Positions 45,441 through 57,957 of a stretch of 64,000 bases of DNA are shown one piece after another. This stretch comes from Arachnomyces sp. PD_36 (lineage: Eukaryota > Ascomycota > Eurotiomycetes > Onygenales > Arachnomycetaceae). The notes under the pieces are model-generated. The model did no database searches and was not told the origin of the DNA. It was given only the letters and a program-made list of their open reading frames with translations. The translations under genes were made by a program, and so were the position numbers. How positions within the stretch are numbered: the first letter of the stretch is position 1; every line of letters begins with the position of its first letter. The stretch spans positions 256,184 through 320,183 of the forward strand of contig JANTQE010000018.1 of the NCBI GenBank assembly GCA_032988195.1, read 5' to 3'.

Positions 45441-46762
45441 TTAAAGATAAAACTCCCCATACTCGTCATCGTCATCTTCCTCATCACTGGATTCAGTCTC
45501 CCAGTCATCATCGGCCCCAATAACAGATTCCCCACCCCCACCCATCATCTCATACATAAACGGCGACGGACCAAAGAACTCCGAAAAAGCCTCAAAAGCC
45601 AGCTCATCGCCGACTCCAAGCCCAGGATACAAATCATCTTGACCGAGTTCACTCGAGTCCTCGAAGCTCTGTGCCCCAAGGCCACTGACTATCATTGCCA
45701 TCTCTCGCTGGACCATCATATCTCGTGCTCTGGAACGTTTGTGTGCCCGCCTAGCTTTCATGGTGTTGAGTTCTGCGGTGGAGAAGATGTAAGGTTCTTG
45801 TGTGTCTGGGTCGATGTGTGCGTAGTGGCAGTTATTGCCGAAGCCGCAGTTTAGTTTTGCATTGCGGAATCCGATGCGTTTGCGTTGGACGCTGTGTTCG
45901 AAGTAGCGGCAAGGTATTGTCTTTAGGCGAGATAAGTAGGAGTTCACGATGTCCTCTTTGATCTCGTTTTTGATAGGTTGTTTCTCTGACGAGCTGGATT
46001 TGCTAGTTGTGGATAAAGAAGATTTGGAGGATGAGTCGGAGGATGGTGGGGTTGGGAAAAAGGTGCTCGGGACGACATAGTCGCTTTGGACTCGGCACAT
46101 GGGGCAGGTCTTGCTCGTCTTCTTGAGAGTGCTATAGTTCTCGGACATGGGGTCAAGAGGGTCGTCTTCCGAACTATTCTTGGCTGAAGTTCGCCAGCTC
46201 CGGATGCATTCTACAGAAGAAGATCATGAGTTAGTAAGTTACCGCACGGCTTCCAACACGTATGAGAGCAAGCAATATACAAACAGCTATCGGGGTGATG
46301 GATAGGTACCTAGACAAAAAACGTGATCGCAGTTTATGAGCAATCCGTACTTTTCAGGTACTTCGAAGCATATGGAGCATTGTTGAGTGGCTAAAACGAC
46401 AGCGTTAGTAGGAGCCTTGTCAACGTCATAGAGGAGTATGAGAGCAAGGGATAGACCCTCAAGAGCTTCGAGGACATTGCAGAGCTCTGCATCTTTCTCT
46501 ATACCCCCACAACATGTGAATAACCATGCCAAAACATTCACTTACCATCTCCTGAGCTCTCTACAGCTCCCTTCTCCCCGTCCCGAGTCTCTTTCTTCTC
46601 GGCCCCCTTGTCAGGGTTATCTACCCCAGCCTGGTCCGGATCATGTTTAAAAAAGCACGTACTCCCTCGAGTACAGTTCCCCTTTTTCCACCATTTGCAG
46701 TCAACCTCAGCAGGAGGCAAGTTACGACGTGGCGTGAACGTAATCTGTTGTGCTGAATCCAT
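45441..46762 (-). CDS. Makorin-like E3 ubiquitin ligase (CCCH–RING–CCCH)
   Basis: Makorins are RNA-binding RING ubiquitin ligases. Three exons, 46762–46546, 46492–46310 and 46210–45441, give 389 residues; introns are 53 and 99 nt. The first CCCH finger is C22-x7-C30-x5-C36-x3-H40. The RING begins CSIC at residue 111 and continues NCDHVFCLECIRSW to CPMCR, with an intron splitting the Cys-rich core. A second CCCH-like finger (NCGFGNNCHYAH) lies further on, in the makorin order. The C terminus is strongly acidic (DEEDDDDEYGE). A Ser-rich linker separates RING from the second finger. Yeast lacks an obvious makorin of this layout, but filamentous fungi carry one. Confidence 0.88.
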
Positions 46763-47079
46763 GGCGGGTGGGTGTTGAGGTTGTTCACGGAATTTGATGA
46801 TAATGGAAAGGTGGAACCTGCGGAATAGAACAAGCATAAAAATAAAAGAAAGGGAGGGGGAAGCACGGGCCAATTATGATGCATGGGACACGAGTTTTAA
46901 ACTACGCGCTAGTGAATGTTTGGGACTAGCGTGGCTTTCCTTCCATGTGGGGGATTTACCGTAATATCACGTGATATGGAACTGACTCGAGAGTCGACGG
47001 CGATGAAAAGGGAGGACGTGGAGGAGGAAGAGGAAGGGGAAGGGGATGATATAGGTAGCGTCGAAATGAGGAACATTCA
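46763..47079. other. Short intergenic region between tandem minus-strand genes
   Basis: 317 bp with the makorin-like gene's promoter and the sec10 3' end. No gene. Confidence 0.6.
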
Positions 47080-49899
47080 CTATAGAGAGCTTAATACACT
47101 CTGCATCCCAACACTACCCGCGTCCTCTCTCCGAAGCACGTAGGCCCTAACTTCCTGTACACTAAGTGCAGGAGCATTCCCTTTACCCTGGCCACTCCCT
47201 CCACCATTGCTTCCATCCCTCCCACCTGTTGCCCCTCTTCCACTTGACCCTCCACCCCCTCCTCCACTACCACCACGGATTCTTTCTCGTAAAGCCTCTG
47301 GCCCAATAACAAACAGACTTCCCACTTCGAGCAGGACGTCCAACGATCCCCCTACCCCCTTAATGCCCTCCTCAAGGTCCCATGATCGGAACAACTCGAC
47401 ATAACGTGTCATATCCTTCGTCACCATCAGCCCACCAGGACCGTTGACGTTGAAGCGTTTAAAGTGGTCAAGTAGAAGAGAGCGGACCCCCAATGCAATC
47501 TCCGTCAGAAGTGTTCGAATATTAAAAGCACTCGGTGGGAGGGAGGAGATTGTGAAGCTGTGTAATCGTGTTAAGAATGCAGAGATTGCTCCACAGGTCT
47601 GTCGATAGTCATTGTTAGTTAGGCTACCACAAATAAATGCCATAAGGAATCAGCATACCGGAGTCTGTAACATTTCCAACCACGCTCCATCTCCATCAGA
47701 AACCCCCTCTTTTGGCCGAAAGTCATTCTTCTTCTGTTCCCTCAGCAGCTTCCCAACCCAAGTAAGAGCCGCATCCACCGTCCTCTGCTCAATCGTGTTG
47801 ATCTTATCCTCCACTCGCTTGATAGTCAGGTTCGACTTCTTCTCCATCTCTCGGCGGATAGTGATGTTACCAGCAGCAAGCGGAAGGAGCACAGAATTAA
47901 TACAAGTCATCATTAGATGCATGATACTAATCGCGGCTCGGAGGTTGGAGAGATACGAAAAGTCTGGCTCGGCTTTGGCAGAATCTTGGGCTATTGCAGA
48001 TTCTAATGCGGCTTCGAGAGCAGTCTCGATGTAGCCTTCGCCCATCATCGAGAGAAGCATATTGAGCAGGGAAGACACATCTTTAGGCGTCTCGTTACCC
48101 ACACCGAATTCTAGCCCGCGGCCAACGCCTTCTGCTAGCCACTTCAACATCCGTTTCGCAAATGGCACGCTTAAAAGACCGTCTTCATCTGTAAGCTCGA
48201 TCTCGGGTTGCTTCTGGGCGTCGCCGCTAGTATCCTTTAGCCCTGCAACACGCAGTAACATCTTTTTCTGGGTGGACGTAAAATCTGCGGATTCAAGGCG
48301 ACTGATATAAGCTTCTCGTGCATTTGTCAGAAGTTCACTCCCTGACTTTGCAAGTGATGACATGAAACTTGTGGCTGCCTTCTTTCGACGGGCATGGTAT
48401 GTTGAAAATTTGAACGTTAGCGATGTGTACAATTCTTCCAAATTTCTCTTCTCTCTTTCGATGTAGGAAGATCCGGCAAAATAGGGAATAAAAAGTTCTT
48501 CAAGCTGCTGATCTAAAATGACCGCAGTTTGTGAAGATATCGTGTCTGGATGTTCCGTCAAGCCATGGGCTTTCATATCGTCCACAAGAGAATGGATATA
48601 ACTCCGGGCCGTTTGGAGAGACCGCAAGAAAGCCAGTGATGATACACTATCCGCCTTCTCCAGAACCATCTCCAATCTTTGTTGGATAGATTGCTGAAAA
48701 ACACGCTGGAGAAACCTTCCCAGCACCTGCTCGTAGTATGGAAATGCTCTCTTAATAATCGCCGATTCCTCCTGAACCACAACCTTCACTTCATCGACCA
48801 GCGACTGAAGGCTCGGCTCCACGCCAGGCTGCGCAGCATCGGGATCTGCTAGCTTTTCCCACGTTTCCACATCCCCACCAACTTCCTCCGTAATGAGCTG
48901 GCTCCGGTCGATAAAGAACTGATGCTGGTTGACAAACAGGCCGATCACACTCGCCCCTTCATTGAAATCATGTAGAACAGTAGCACATTCTTTCATTCCA
49001 TCAAAATTCGCCTTTCGGTAGAAGCTGTCAAATTGTTTCAGAAGGTCTTTCTCCAGAGTCTCGGAAAACTTCTCGATAATTTCCCTTGTATTCCTCCTTT
49101 TATTCCCGTTTACGCCATTCGATCCTCCGTTCATAGTGGCTCCAGGTCCAGGCGAAGGCGGCGGTTGCCCATTCATCCCGTTCCCATTAACAGCTCCATT
49201 ACTCCCACCCCAACTTGCAGGATCCAACCGTTGGCTTATCCGCAATAATTGCCTCGCAATATGTGCCGACCGAACCTTCCCCTCCCCACTCCCCGACCGT
49301 CTCAAATTCTCCAAAAGTGTCAGCTCGCCGCGATTGCAGACTTCGTCCCAGCACTCTATCAGGAAATGCGCATCCAAAGCCCTCCGTCTCTGTCTATCCA
49401 ATTCCTCTAACCGTTTTCCCGTCTCAACGGCCGCCGTACCTCCCCCACCCGTATCAGATCCCGTAGATTCATTGAGAGACGTATCAAGTTTCTGAAACGA
49501 GTCGATCGTCTGGTTAAGTTTTCGACCGAGGGTGTTTACATTTTGCGCATGCTGAGCTTCCGCGCGGCGAACCGCTGCGGACAATTCATTTTCGCGGATC
49601 TCGAGGTCGCCTGATAACTCGCCTAGTTGGCTTTGCGCATGTTCGAAGGTGCGAATGAGTGGCTTGGGGTCAAAGGGTTGGTTGGGGGCCGTGGTTTGTG
49701 ACGATGTGGCTGCTGCGGAGTTGGAGGATCCGCCGGAACGGCGACGAGATGAGGGGATACCGCTGTCGGATAGGGCTTCGACGAAGTCTTTGACAATGAA
49801 TTCGCGACTGGAGAATGTCTCCAAGGTAAAGCTGGGACCTCGGGGAAAAATCGACTTCCCTCCCGCGGCGGTTTGCGGGTTCAGCGAAGCGTCCGGCAT
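47080..49899 (-). CDS. sec10: Exocyst complex subunit Sec10
   Basis: Sec10 is one of eight exocyst subunits that tether secretory vesicles to the plasma membrane at hyphal tips and septa. Two exons, 49899–47659 and 47598–47080, give 919 residues; the 60-nt intron carries a CTAACTAAC branch region. Family features include the N-terminal SFTLETFSSREFIVKDFVEAL, coiled-coil-like heptads near residues 85–130 and the extended alpha-helical CorEx/CATCHR body (FDSFYRKANFDGMKECATVL, VEKADSVSSLAFLRSL-like segments). Gly/Asn-rich loops interrupt the body near 49150 and the C-terminal end near 47250 (runs of GGGSG). These low-complexity inserts make it longer than the yeast protein (871). The stop follows QSVLSSL. 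Confidence 0.93.
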
Positions 49900-51117
49900 G
49901 GTAGTCGAGGCCGAGATGAGGATACCCGCATTGGTTAGATTTTAAGGAATCGTGCGGAATTGCAGGAGGCTTCTAAAGATCAGAATCATGTTTCATATTA
50001 AATCATTCCAGCAGCGTCTCGTTATATTTCGTCAAGATTTCAATTTTTGTTGTTAAGATGCATGTCCAGTCAACCTTGAAGCTCTCTGGCCTGGATGAAT
50101 AGCGCTAGTTTCCACGAGCATCTAAGTATACGACCACGCACTATCAATAGGATGAGGGTACGATGAAGAGGGGCTTTTGCACACTCCGAAGGAACAAAGG
50201 CAGGAGAAGTAGTATGATATCTAAACTCTTGGATCTACCTTCGGCTCGGACTAAGTACGTGCTTGTATTCCCCAAGGGGCTCAATATATGACGACGCCTG
50301 CTACATACATACCTTCCTGGAAAAGACGTGGTTTGGTACATTTCCGGTAGCACTTGGGCTCCTACGAGGATCCCATATATGGCATTGGCACTTCGTGAAA
50401 GTTTCTTCATATCAAAGGCAATATGCTTCAGTACATTCCAGGGGCCGCATAGGCAGAATTCAAGCTAGCCAGAAACCGAGCCCAGAACAGCGAGATAGCA
50501 GAGCGAAACTCTGGAAAATGGACCAAGAAATAGTCAGCTGGTGGCCTTATTGAGGTGCCTCGTCATCGCTACTACTGAGCCCCTCCGCCAAGGACAAGAT
50601 TCATTCATCCCTTCAAACTCGCCGTATCAGTGGTTTCCGAGGTTAGCATCCAGTCTCCGAGGCATTGTCTGAGGAGAGACAAAGAAGCGAAAGGAGGGGA
50701 AGATCGAAAGGTTCTCGTCTCGTCCGTTATTCGTTGACATGGACAATCCCATATCAAATAAGAATATCTCCTGAGCTCGTCGTCGTTGAAAACGTCGAAG
50801 AAAGCGAAGACGAAGAAGACGAAGACGGAAAAAGAAAAACAAAGAGAATCACGTGCCTTGGCAATGACGCAAATGATCTGAAGAAGGGACAGAAAGCCCG
50901 TCAAAGCCTCAAGAAGACACTCTCCGCTATCTTTTCTGGCCACTGCTTCGTTTAATGCGCCCAATTGTGACCTCGACAGAAGACATATGAGTACGCAATA
51001 CTAACCTTCTAATGTTAAAGAAAGATATCGCTCGTTCATGACCTCGGAAGTTCTCCTATTTCAACCCAGTCCTTTCTGTCTGTGACCTAAGGAGGTACAG
51101 CATCTCATTCATTCGCC
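49900..51117. other. Shared divergent intergenic region of sec10 and nus1
   Basis: 1.2 kb with no supported gene. Small open frames near 50605–50964 translate to low-complexity acidic or phenylalanine-rich sequence and are probably chance. Confidence 0.55.
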
Positions 51118-52356
51118 ATGGTCTACGTTAAAGAGGCGGACACGGAGGCATACCGGAAAGACGCTCGTTTGCGAGGGTCAAATCTCTCCGCCGCTGACCG
51201 GGAAAAACTTGTCAAGAAGTACTTGCCCGACCCTATCATCCGCCAGAAGTCGCAGAAGGTCAAAAAGGGCAAAAATGGGATCAAGTCGAAAAAGCCACAA
51301 CCTATCCGGGCGTTCGTTCGTTCACAGTTCCATTACCTCGTCTACTTTACAATACAGATCTTCTTCAGCATATATATCCGCTTACGACAAAGCTACCATG
51401 CCGTGGTTGACCGGCTGCTTGCTATCCTCTACTACCACCATCGCACACCGGAGTTAATACAGAAGGATGTCAAGGGTTTGAGCCGGCTACCTGAGCATCT
51501 GAGCGTGTTGCTTACCCTGAAACGAGAGGATGAGGCACTGGAAATACTTATGGACGAAGTGGCCGAGCTAACAGCATGGACTGTCTGCGCCGGGATTCCA
51601 ATCCTGAGCGTATATGAGAAGACTGGTCAGTTAAAGAAAACCTCTCTCCTCTAATCGGCCCCAAATAAATTGATCGAATACCCCGCTGACTGGTATCCTC
51701 AAATTCAAGGCATCCTAAAACCCTACATCCCAGTCCTCCACCGAATGATCATAAGCAAACTCTCCTCCTATTTCGGGTCCGCCGCTCACCAGCCCACCCT
51801 CCACCTCTTTGCGCCACACCATGGATTATACTCTCCCCCAGTCCCACAACCCACGAACAAGTCCAATCCAGCCTCGATATCCGTCCTCCTCCTCTCAGCC
51901 GCCGACGGGCGCGAGACCCTAGTAGATCTAACCAAGACCCTCGCGGAAATGTCTCAAAACGGCAAACTCTCCCCCGCCGACATCAGCACCGAGCTCATCG
52001 ATGCCGAAATCAGCGAAATAACATCCCCACCTACCCTCCCCCTCACGGATCCTAGTGGAGGAGATACAAACCAGGAGGATAAAGAAAGCACCGACAACAC
52101 GGCACCCACAAATGGAAACACGCCCACCAAAGCTCCTCTATTACCGCATAACCGCTCAGAACCTGACCTCCTCGTGATATTTGGCCCAACTGTGAAACTA
52201 GACGGATATCCACCATGGCAGGTCCGGTTGACTGAGATCTTCTGCACAGGCGATAAGAGTAGCAGTATATCCGGTGGAGGCGAGGCAGTCGAATATCAGG
52301 GATTCTTGAAGGCGCTATGGAGATTTGCGAGAACGGAGATGAGATTTGGGCGGTAA
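51118..52356 (+). CDS. nus1: Dehydrodolichyl diphosphate synthase subunit Nus1 (NgBR-type)
   Basis: Nus1 pairs with a Rer2-type cis-prenyltransferase to make the dolichol backbone used for N-glycosylation. Exons 51118–51625 and 51710–52356 (84-nt intron with a GCTGAC branch-like site) give 384 residues. One membrane segment lies near residues 70–95 (FHYLVYFTIQIFFSIYI). The conserved blocks are LSRLPEHLSVLLTLKRED, AELTAWTVCAGIPILSVYE and, after the intron, LLLSAADGRETLVDLTKTL, then FGPTVKLDGYPPWQVRLTEI. The protein ends RFGR, carrying the RxG motif that NgBR/Nus1 subunits contribute to the active site. It lacks the upstream catalytic Asp of the partner, as expected. It shares a pathway with Alg6 13 kb away, but the two are not linked as an operon. 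Confidence 0.94.
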
Positions 52357-53103
52357 AAATAATGAAAGAGAAGGGAGGAGAAAAGGTTGGGTATACTTTC
52401 TGGGGTTGAGAGCGTCTTTGTTTTTGGATGAGGGGGTATCTTATACATGCAGCACCGGGCAAATATGAGGCTCGTTGACTAAATATTAAATATCGTTTAC
52501 TTTTGTTTCAACATTCCTTGGGGGGTTACTGTTGTCCCAATAGAGCCTGTGACCAGGCGGGTCAAATCAATATATTAATCAACCGCATTCATCCCTGTGC
52601 CACCCAACAGCATATAAACTAAATATAATACCATTTCAACCACCCACGGATTCTTCAAACTCCAACCCGACTATCTGCAAGACAAGTAGCAAAAAGAATG
52701 ATGGCAGATCACGACTGCTGTAGCACACAACTGGCAAAAAGAGCACATGGTCTGGGTATCCGAGCACAAAAAAAGAAAGAGAATCAGAATCAATGGATAA
52801 TTAGGCTCATGGTCTCACGAATGTCTAGAAAATGCAACAGATGCCAGCAAAAAAGGTAAAAGAAAGGAGATGCCAATGATGCTATTGAGAGAAAGAGAAA
52901 CGCAAATGTGACAAAGTAGTAGCAAATGATTGGATGTCAATTGAAAGAATGATGCTCGCTGTCTCTGGATGAGGGGAGAAAAGGGAAAGAAAACAACGTT
53001 ATGGGCGTATGTGCAGCTTCTAGTTAGATGAGAGATGGGTGAAGAGAGTAACAGGGCAAGAGGCCGGTTGAATGCGTGCCGGTCAAGGTGCACCGCACAC
53101 ACT
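52357..53103. other. Intergenic region between convergent genes
   Basis: AT-rich with no supported gene. It holds the 3' ends of nus1 and of the Cys-rich gene. Confidence 0.6.
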
Positions 53104-54277
53104 TCATGAATGTCGAAAGTTCCAAGGTCCAGGGCCATAAGCAGTTCCATTCCCAGCCCCGTTATCTGTCATGGGTCCAGGGTCTCCTCTATGTGGCCCG
53201 TAACCACCACCGCTTCCATTAGCCATACCAGACGGCATCGGTAGGGACGCCGGCATAGGAACAGACGCAGACCCGCTCCGCACACAGTCAAAACATCTCA
53301 CAACCTCGCGTCCAGTCTCGGTAAGGCCCTCGACCGCGCACCCAGAGCATACCTTCCGCCTTCTCTGGTCTTCGTATAAATTCGGCGCTTCGTAGAGGCT
53401 CGAAGTGTGATTCCCACCGCCTGGTTTAGCACCCCCGGGCCCAGAACTAGATGCATATCGAGAGCAATCTGGCCCATTGCATTCCCTTAGACAGATGTAA
53501 CATGTTCGTTCACCGCATAGTTCGCAATCGGCATATGCGTCTAGCAGAGCTCGGGTCGTTGGGCGGCGGTGACAGATGTGACACGGTCGGAGTAGAGGTG
53601 CGGGTGGGGGAAGGGATATTCCGGATGTTTGGAGTGGTGGATGGTGTTGCTCCCCTAGGTATGGTTGTAATGGCTGGGTCGGGTACTGTGGAAGTGTTGT
53701 TTTAGGAGATACCGCTGGGGAGGATAGCGGGTTGCCGTTTGATGGGTGGTTGAATGATGAGGTCGGGATAGGTAGCATATGGGGCATTGGAGCAGGTCTT
53801 GACCTTGTGTCGTCTGGATTTAATCCATTGGAGGGGATATGTGGTTTTTGGCCGGGAGACTGTCGAGTCCCTGGCCATTGATGCTGCGGTGGTTGCTGCT
53901 GTTGATATGCATGTTGTTGACGGCGCTTTCTGGAGTACGACGGTTGGGAATAGGGACGGGAACGGTAATTTGCAGGTTCTAACGGCCCTTGAGGGGAGAT
54001 ATAACGAGATGCCGGCGCTGTATGATTCGTATATTCACATTCGTAGTGGAATGGCGAGTTTAGGTGCTGTAGGGTACTTGGGACGAAAGACGTGCTGTTC
54101 GTAGAGGCATTCGTGAGCTTGGTGGAACAATATTTGGCTTGCTGTGAAGGACACTATTGGGACTTACTGAATAGGAGCATTCTCATTGTCATCCTTCTCT
54201 ATCTCCCTTTTCCTCTTCTTCACACTCGCTGCGGCAGCCATGAGGAAATTGGACTGATCGTAGGTTGAACTTGGCAT
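53104..54277 (-). CDS. Cys-rich zinc-binding-like protein with Gln/Pro-rich N-terminus
   Basis: Not recognised. The best model is exon 54277–54168 joined to 54094–53104 (366 residues) by a 73-nt intron; this is the acceptor that keeps the frame. The N terminus is polar and basic with a KKRKREIEK cluster fitting a nuclear localisation signal, followed by a Gln/Pro/Ser-rich region. The second half has a dense Cys cluster: CHIC, then a CELC...CYIC pair and CNGPDC, and later CSGC and a CFDC pair (from about 53570 down to 53280). This spacing suggests two or three zinc sites, not a plain RING or CCHC. The C terminus is Gly/Pro-rich. A nuclear DNA/RNA- or chromatin-binding role is only a guess. Confidence 0.7.
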
Positions 54278-55318
54278 GTCGTCGTGGGTTGTTCGGGAGT
54301 TTGGGTGATTGACCCGAGAAACACTGGTGTACAGATTGTGAAGCAACACTTCTAGGCAAGCATGAGCAGCGAGAAAGGCAGCAAGAAAGACAAATCAGAG
54401 ATCATAGTGTCTGTCGTAAGTCAACAGTGAGACTGGAGGCTGGATATTGGGCCTAAATAAGTATCGATTTTGTTTCACTCTGGAAGTTTCGTGCCACTGG
54501 GATTTGGCGGAAATCAGGGTGAAGCAAGCCAGGAATTTGGTTGGTTTGGTACATACATACAAGCAAAGTGAGTTGTTTTCCCCAGGGATAAATGGAACCT
54601 ATTTACAGAGATTACAATGATCTGGACTGCAGTGGAAATAACTCGATATACTGAAGAAATGTTTAGGATTTGTTTGCTGGTAACTGCTGACAGCAACTGG
54701 AAGATTCTCCCCAAGATTCTCCCCAAGATGTCTCCCTCTGCTGGGGGCGAGGATAGACTGCTCGGTTACCCTCCGGGAATGAAAGAATCGACTATACATA
54801 ACAACTCGGCATCACCCCAGATTCTAAGATGTTTCCTCTAAATCATTTGTTTCTCGGGCGTGACCTCTCTGTTCCTTTTTTGTATGTTTTTGGACCCTGC
54901 AGTTCCCCCCAAGAACCAGAACCTCTCATGTCGGTCGGTGTTGTACGCCCCAGGCATTTCCCTAGTTACTGTTGTATAGCAATTCAAGCAATTGCAGGAC
55001 CCCCTTTCATATTCACTGAAGATATATGGTGCTGGCGTGTGGCATGCCCTACCCCAACCATCACAGCATACACAGCTTGGTGCAGTCTAATACTTTCTGC
55101 CGGTCCGCTCAAGGTTGCCCGGATCTTACTATATCTGTTAAGAAGCGAACGATGCAGTAGCTTCTACCGCAGATGTTTTCCCTTTATTCTTTCTCCAACA
55201 CTCTCCACTTCGGGTCAGTCGACAAGTCTCGTTCGTACCGAGGGTTAGTCAGGGTTTCTACTCCGAGTCTGAAAGGGTTCATATTGCCTGCCTCCCCTTG
55301 AGTAGTAGAGTCCCCTGC
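54278..55318. other. Intergenic region
   Basis: No gene is supported. It includes a short tandem repeat at 54701–54736. Confidence 0.55.
54701..54736. repeat. Short tandem 12-mer repeat
   Basis: Two exact copies of AAGATTCTCCCC at 54701 and 54713 are followed by a variant copy AAGATGTCTCCC at 54725. Confidence 0.7.
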
Positions 55319-56867
55319 CTAAGCATCATCAATCGCCCCAGCAGCGAGTAGGATCTCCGTAATTTTCCCCGAAACAAGCCTTCGGGAACGTGAAAGGGGG
55401 CCTCCATCGCTGTGACCCGAAGTGCTATTGACGTTCGCACCATATTTGATGAGCAATTCTACGCATTCAACGCTCCCGCTGTCAACAGCTGCCTCCAGAA
55501 AGCTCGTCTCTGGCACAGGAGTTTCAGATTTGGGACCGATGCCGCGCCTCAAGAAAAAACGAACAAATTCCTCGTCTCCGCGGCCGCATGCAAGGTGTAA
55601 AGCACCCCGTGTCCCTGCGGCGACGACCCCAAGTTCGTCCACAATTTGTTCCGCAAAATACAAGGATTTCACAACGACGCATCTTTCAAGATGTTTTGGT
55701 CGTAGTATTGCCCCTCTCTCGAGAAGGAAGAAGAATTCAACCGCGTTTCGATTCTCAATTGCCACCGAGAGTCCATCGCGGCCCAGGTGGTCACAAGCAT
55801 TTATGTCAGCTCCCTTCTCGAGCAATAGCTTAATGGGGGTTTGTATAAATCTCTTCATGGCTGAAGGTATGGGTTGCAACCTTTGGCTTGTGTCGAACTT
55901 CACATTCGCCCCATGATCAAGAAGTAAATGGAGGATGTCCTGAAATCTGGTCTCTATTGCGATACACACATGACCATCTTCGTCGGAATTTTCCTCGGAC
56001 TCGGGTTTGAATCCCCTGGCCAGTAGAAGCTTCACCAGTTCCACGTCCTTCATCATTGTTGCGAAAGTCAGGAGCCTGCAGTCACCGGTCTCCTTATAAT
56101 GAAACGGGAAACGACTGAGGCAACTCGGTCTGATAGTAGTGTCGGCGCCATGATCTAGCAGTACCTCCAGAACTCCATACTGCTTACCGGTCATCGCAGC
56201 TCCCAACGGGGTATCACCGTTCATGTCCAGCTCCTCAATTGCTCCCAGAATCCAATCCTCTTGAAGTAATAATTTCAAAACCTCCAAATTCCCATCTTTA
56301 GCGGTATGTGGTAACCCCGCCATTTGGTGTAGTAAGACTCCTCCGAAACCATCGATTTCCGCTAGCTCTGGGACCCTCTTCAGAAGCATTCTGACGCAGC
56401 AAGGGAATCCACGCTCCGCAACAGATTGCAGGTCATCAGAAAGCTTCTTCACCAACTGATCGAACTCCCTTCTTTCGCTCTCACTCATGCCATCTTTCCC
56501 CCCTGCCTGAGAGACAATCCTCTCCTTCTGATCAACAGTAACCTCAATCGCATCCCTCGTAAAATCATCCTTCCCATTCTCCATGAGTGTCTTAATCGGT
56601 ATAACTCGAGGAACGAGGTAGCGCACCATCTCCTCCCAGGACCCTGCGAATTACAGATTCAGTCAGGAAGGGGAAACAGGGCGCGTCATTTTTGAAAAGG
56701 GGGGATGGACCATGTCATGGAATAGCATGGCATGACGCACTGGAAACTTCGATACCCCATATTGCACGATTAATCGGTGCAGTTGGGATAAAGGAGGGGA
56801 GGAGTAAGAATTCTTTGATTATCTGAGTTTGGATTTCTTTGGGGAGAGAATTCCAGTTCGCTGGCAT
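55319..56867 (-). CDS. Ankyrin-repeat protein with F-box-like N-terminus
   Basis: Exons 56867–56756 and 56643–55319 (112-nt intron) give 478 residues. The first 20 residues (MPANWNSLPKEIQTQIIKEF) resemble an F-box, though short and degenerate. The body carries ankyrin repeats with the usual GxTPL and LLxxGAD patterns (MNGDTPLGAAM, VLLDHGADTT, LLLEKGADINACDHLGRDG, LLIKYGANVNS). Such proteins act as protein-binding scaffolds, in F-box form as SCF substrate adaptors. The second exon alone would start at MVRYLVP, but splicing in the first exon adds a proper ATG start and the F-box-like segment. Expanded ankyrin families are common in Pezizomycotina; partner unknown. Confidence 0.75.
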
Positions 56868-57957
56868 GTTGGCTGGGTTGGCCGGTTATATTGGTGTTAG
56901 GGGTTTACTGTCGTTGCCCAACTTGTGAGATATACCAAAATTGCAATATCGGAAAATAAACGCGTGAGAAATGAGAATGAACGGGAGGGAGTTACTATTT
57001 AACCAGAATACAACCCCTCATGCTTTTGTTGTTGTCAAGATGTGGGCCACTGCAGTTCAACCAGAGCTGAGGTCGCATGTCGATCGCGTTGTCAATACGA
57101 GTTGTGGTTCCTGCAGATAAAAAAATATATAAACGACGACGACCCACCACCCCCCTCTCGAAGGCTTTTCAAGGGCAAGAACACACTGTAGCTCCTACAG
57201 AAAACGAGCGTTTGATCCAGATACGGAGTAACCTCATACAGAGCCATCCTTATATACCTACAGAAAACAACTACAAGAGTGCATAGTTCTAGAGGTATGT
57301 GGTCGGGGAAGAATCTCACATGAAGGTCAGTATCAAACACAAACTCGTCATGCCAAAAGCTCGTGCTCCGAATATGCCAATATACGCCCGTTGGACCTAA
57401 CGAGAGCGTTGGGAGCTAAGTCTAGAACCCCCGACGGAGGCACATCGACACCATAGAAAACCCCTGAATGGAAGTGAATCCGGGGGGAGAGAGGAAGCGA
57501 AGAAAAGACGTTAAGCTGAATCTAAAAGTACCCAGTTTTAGTATAGAAAGACACAGAAGGTAGTAAATATAAGACAGCCATCTCAGAAAGAAATAAAAAA
57601 ATCCAAACCACCCCACCAACGCCACGGAAACAGGAATAATAGGAACAAAGAAAAGAATTTGCGGGAGTGTTGGGAAATAGCGAGGTTCTTCAACCCCCTA
57701 GTCATTCAAGATCGTTGGGATCGTTTGATCGTCTAGTCTCAGCTCCGAGTGCCCTAATCCTGCTCGAGTACGCTAAGCCCATCCGCCCCGCGCGTGCTAG
57801 GAGGTAGTGGGAACCCCCCCCGACCAAATGTACATACAAGAGAAACCCGAGCGCCTAAATCTCCCCCGTTTAAAAATAAAGTAACAGAATAGGAATATGG
57901 AAAACCGGAAGGGGTATGAGGGAGACGGTAATGACAACCGGGAGATGCCAATAGCCG
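56868..57957. other. Intergenic region between tandem minus-strand genes
   Basis: Holds the ankyrin gene's promoter and the TFIIS 3' end. No gene is supported. Confidence 0.55.
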
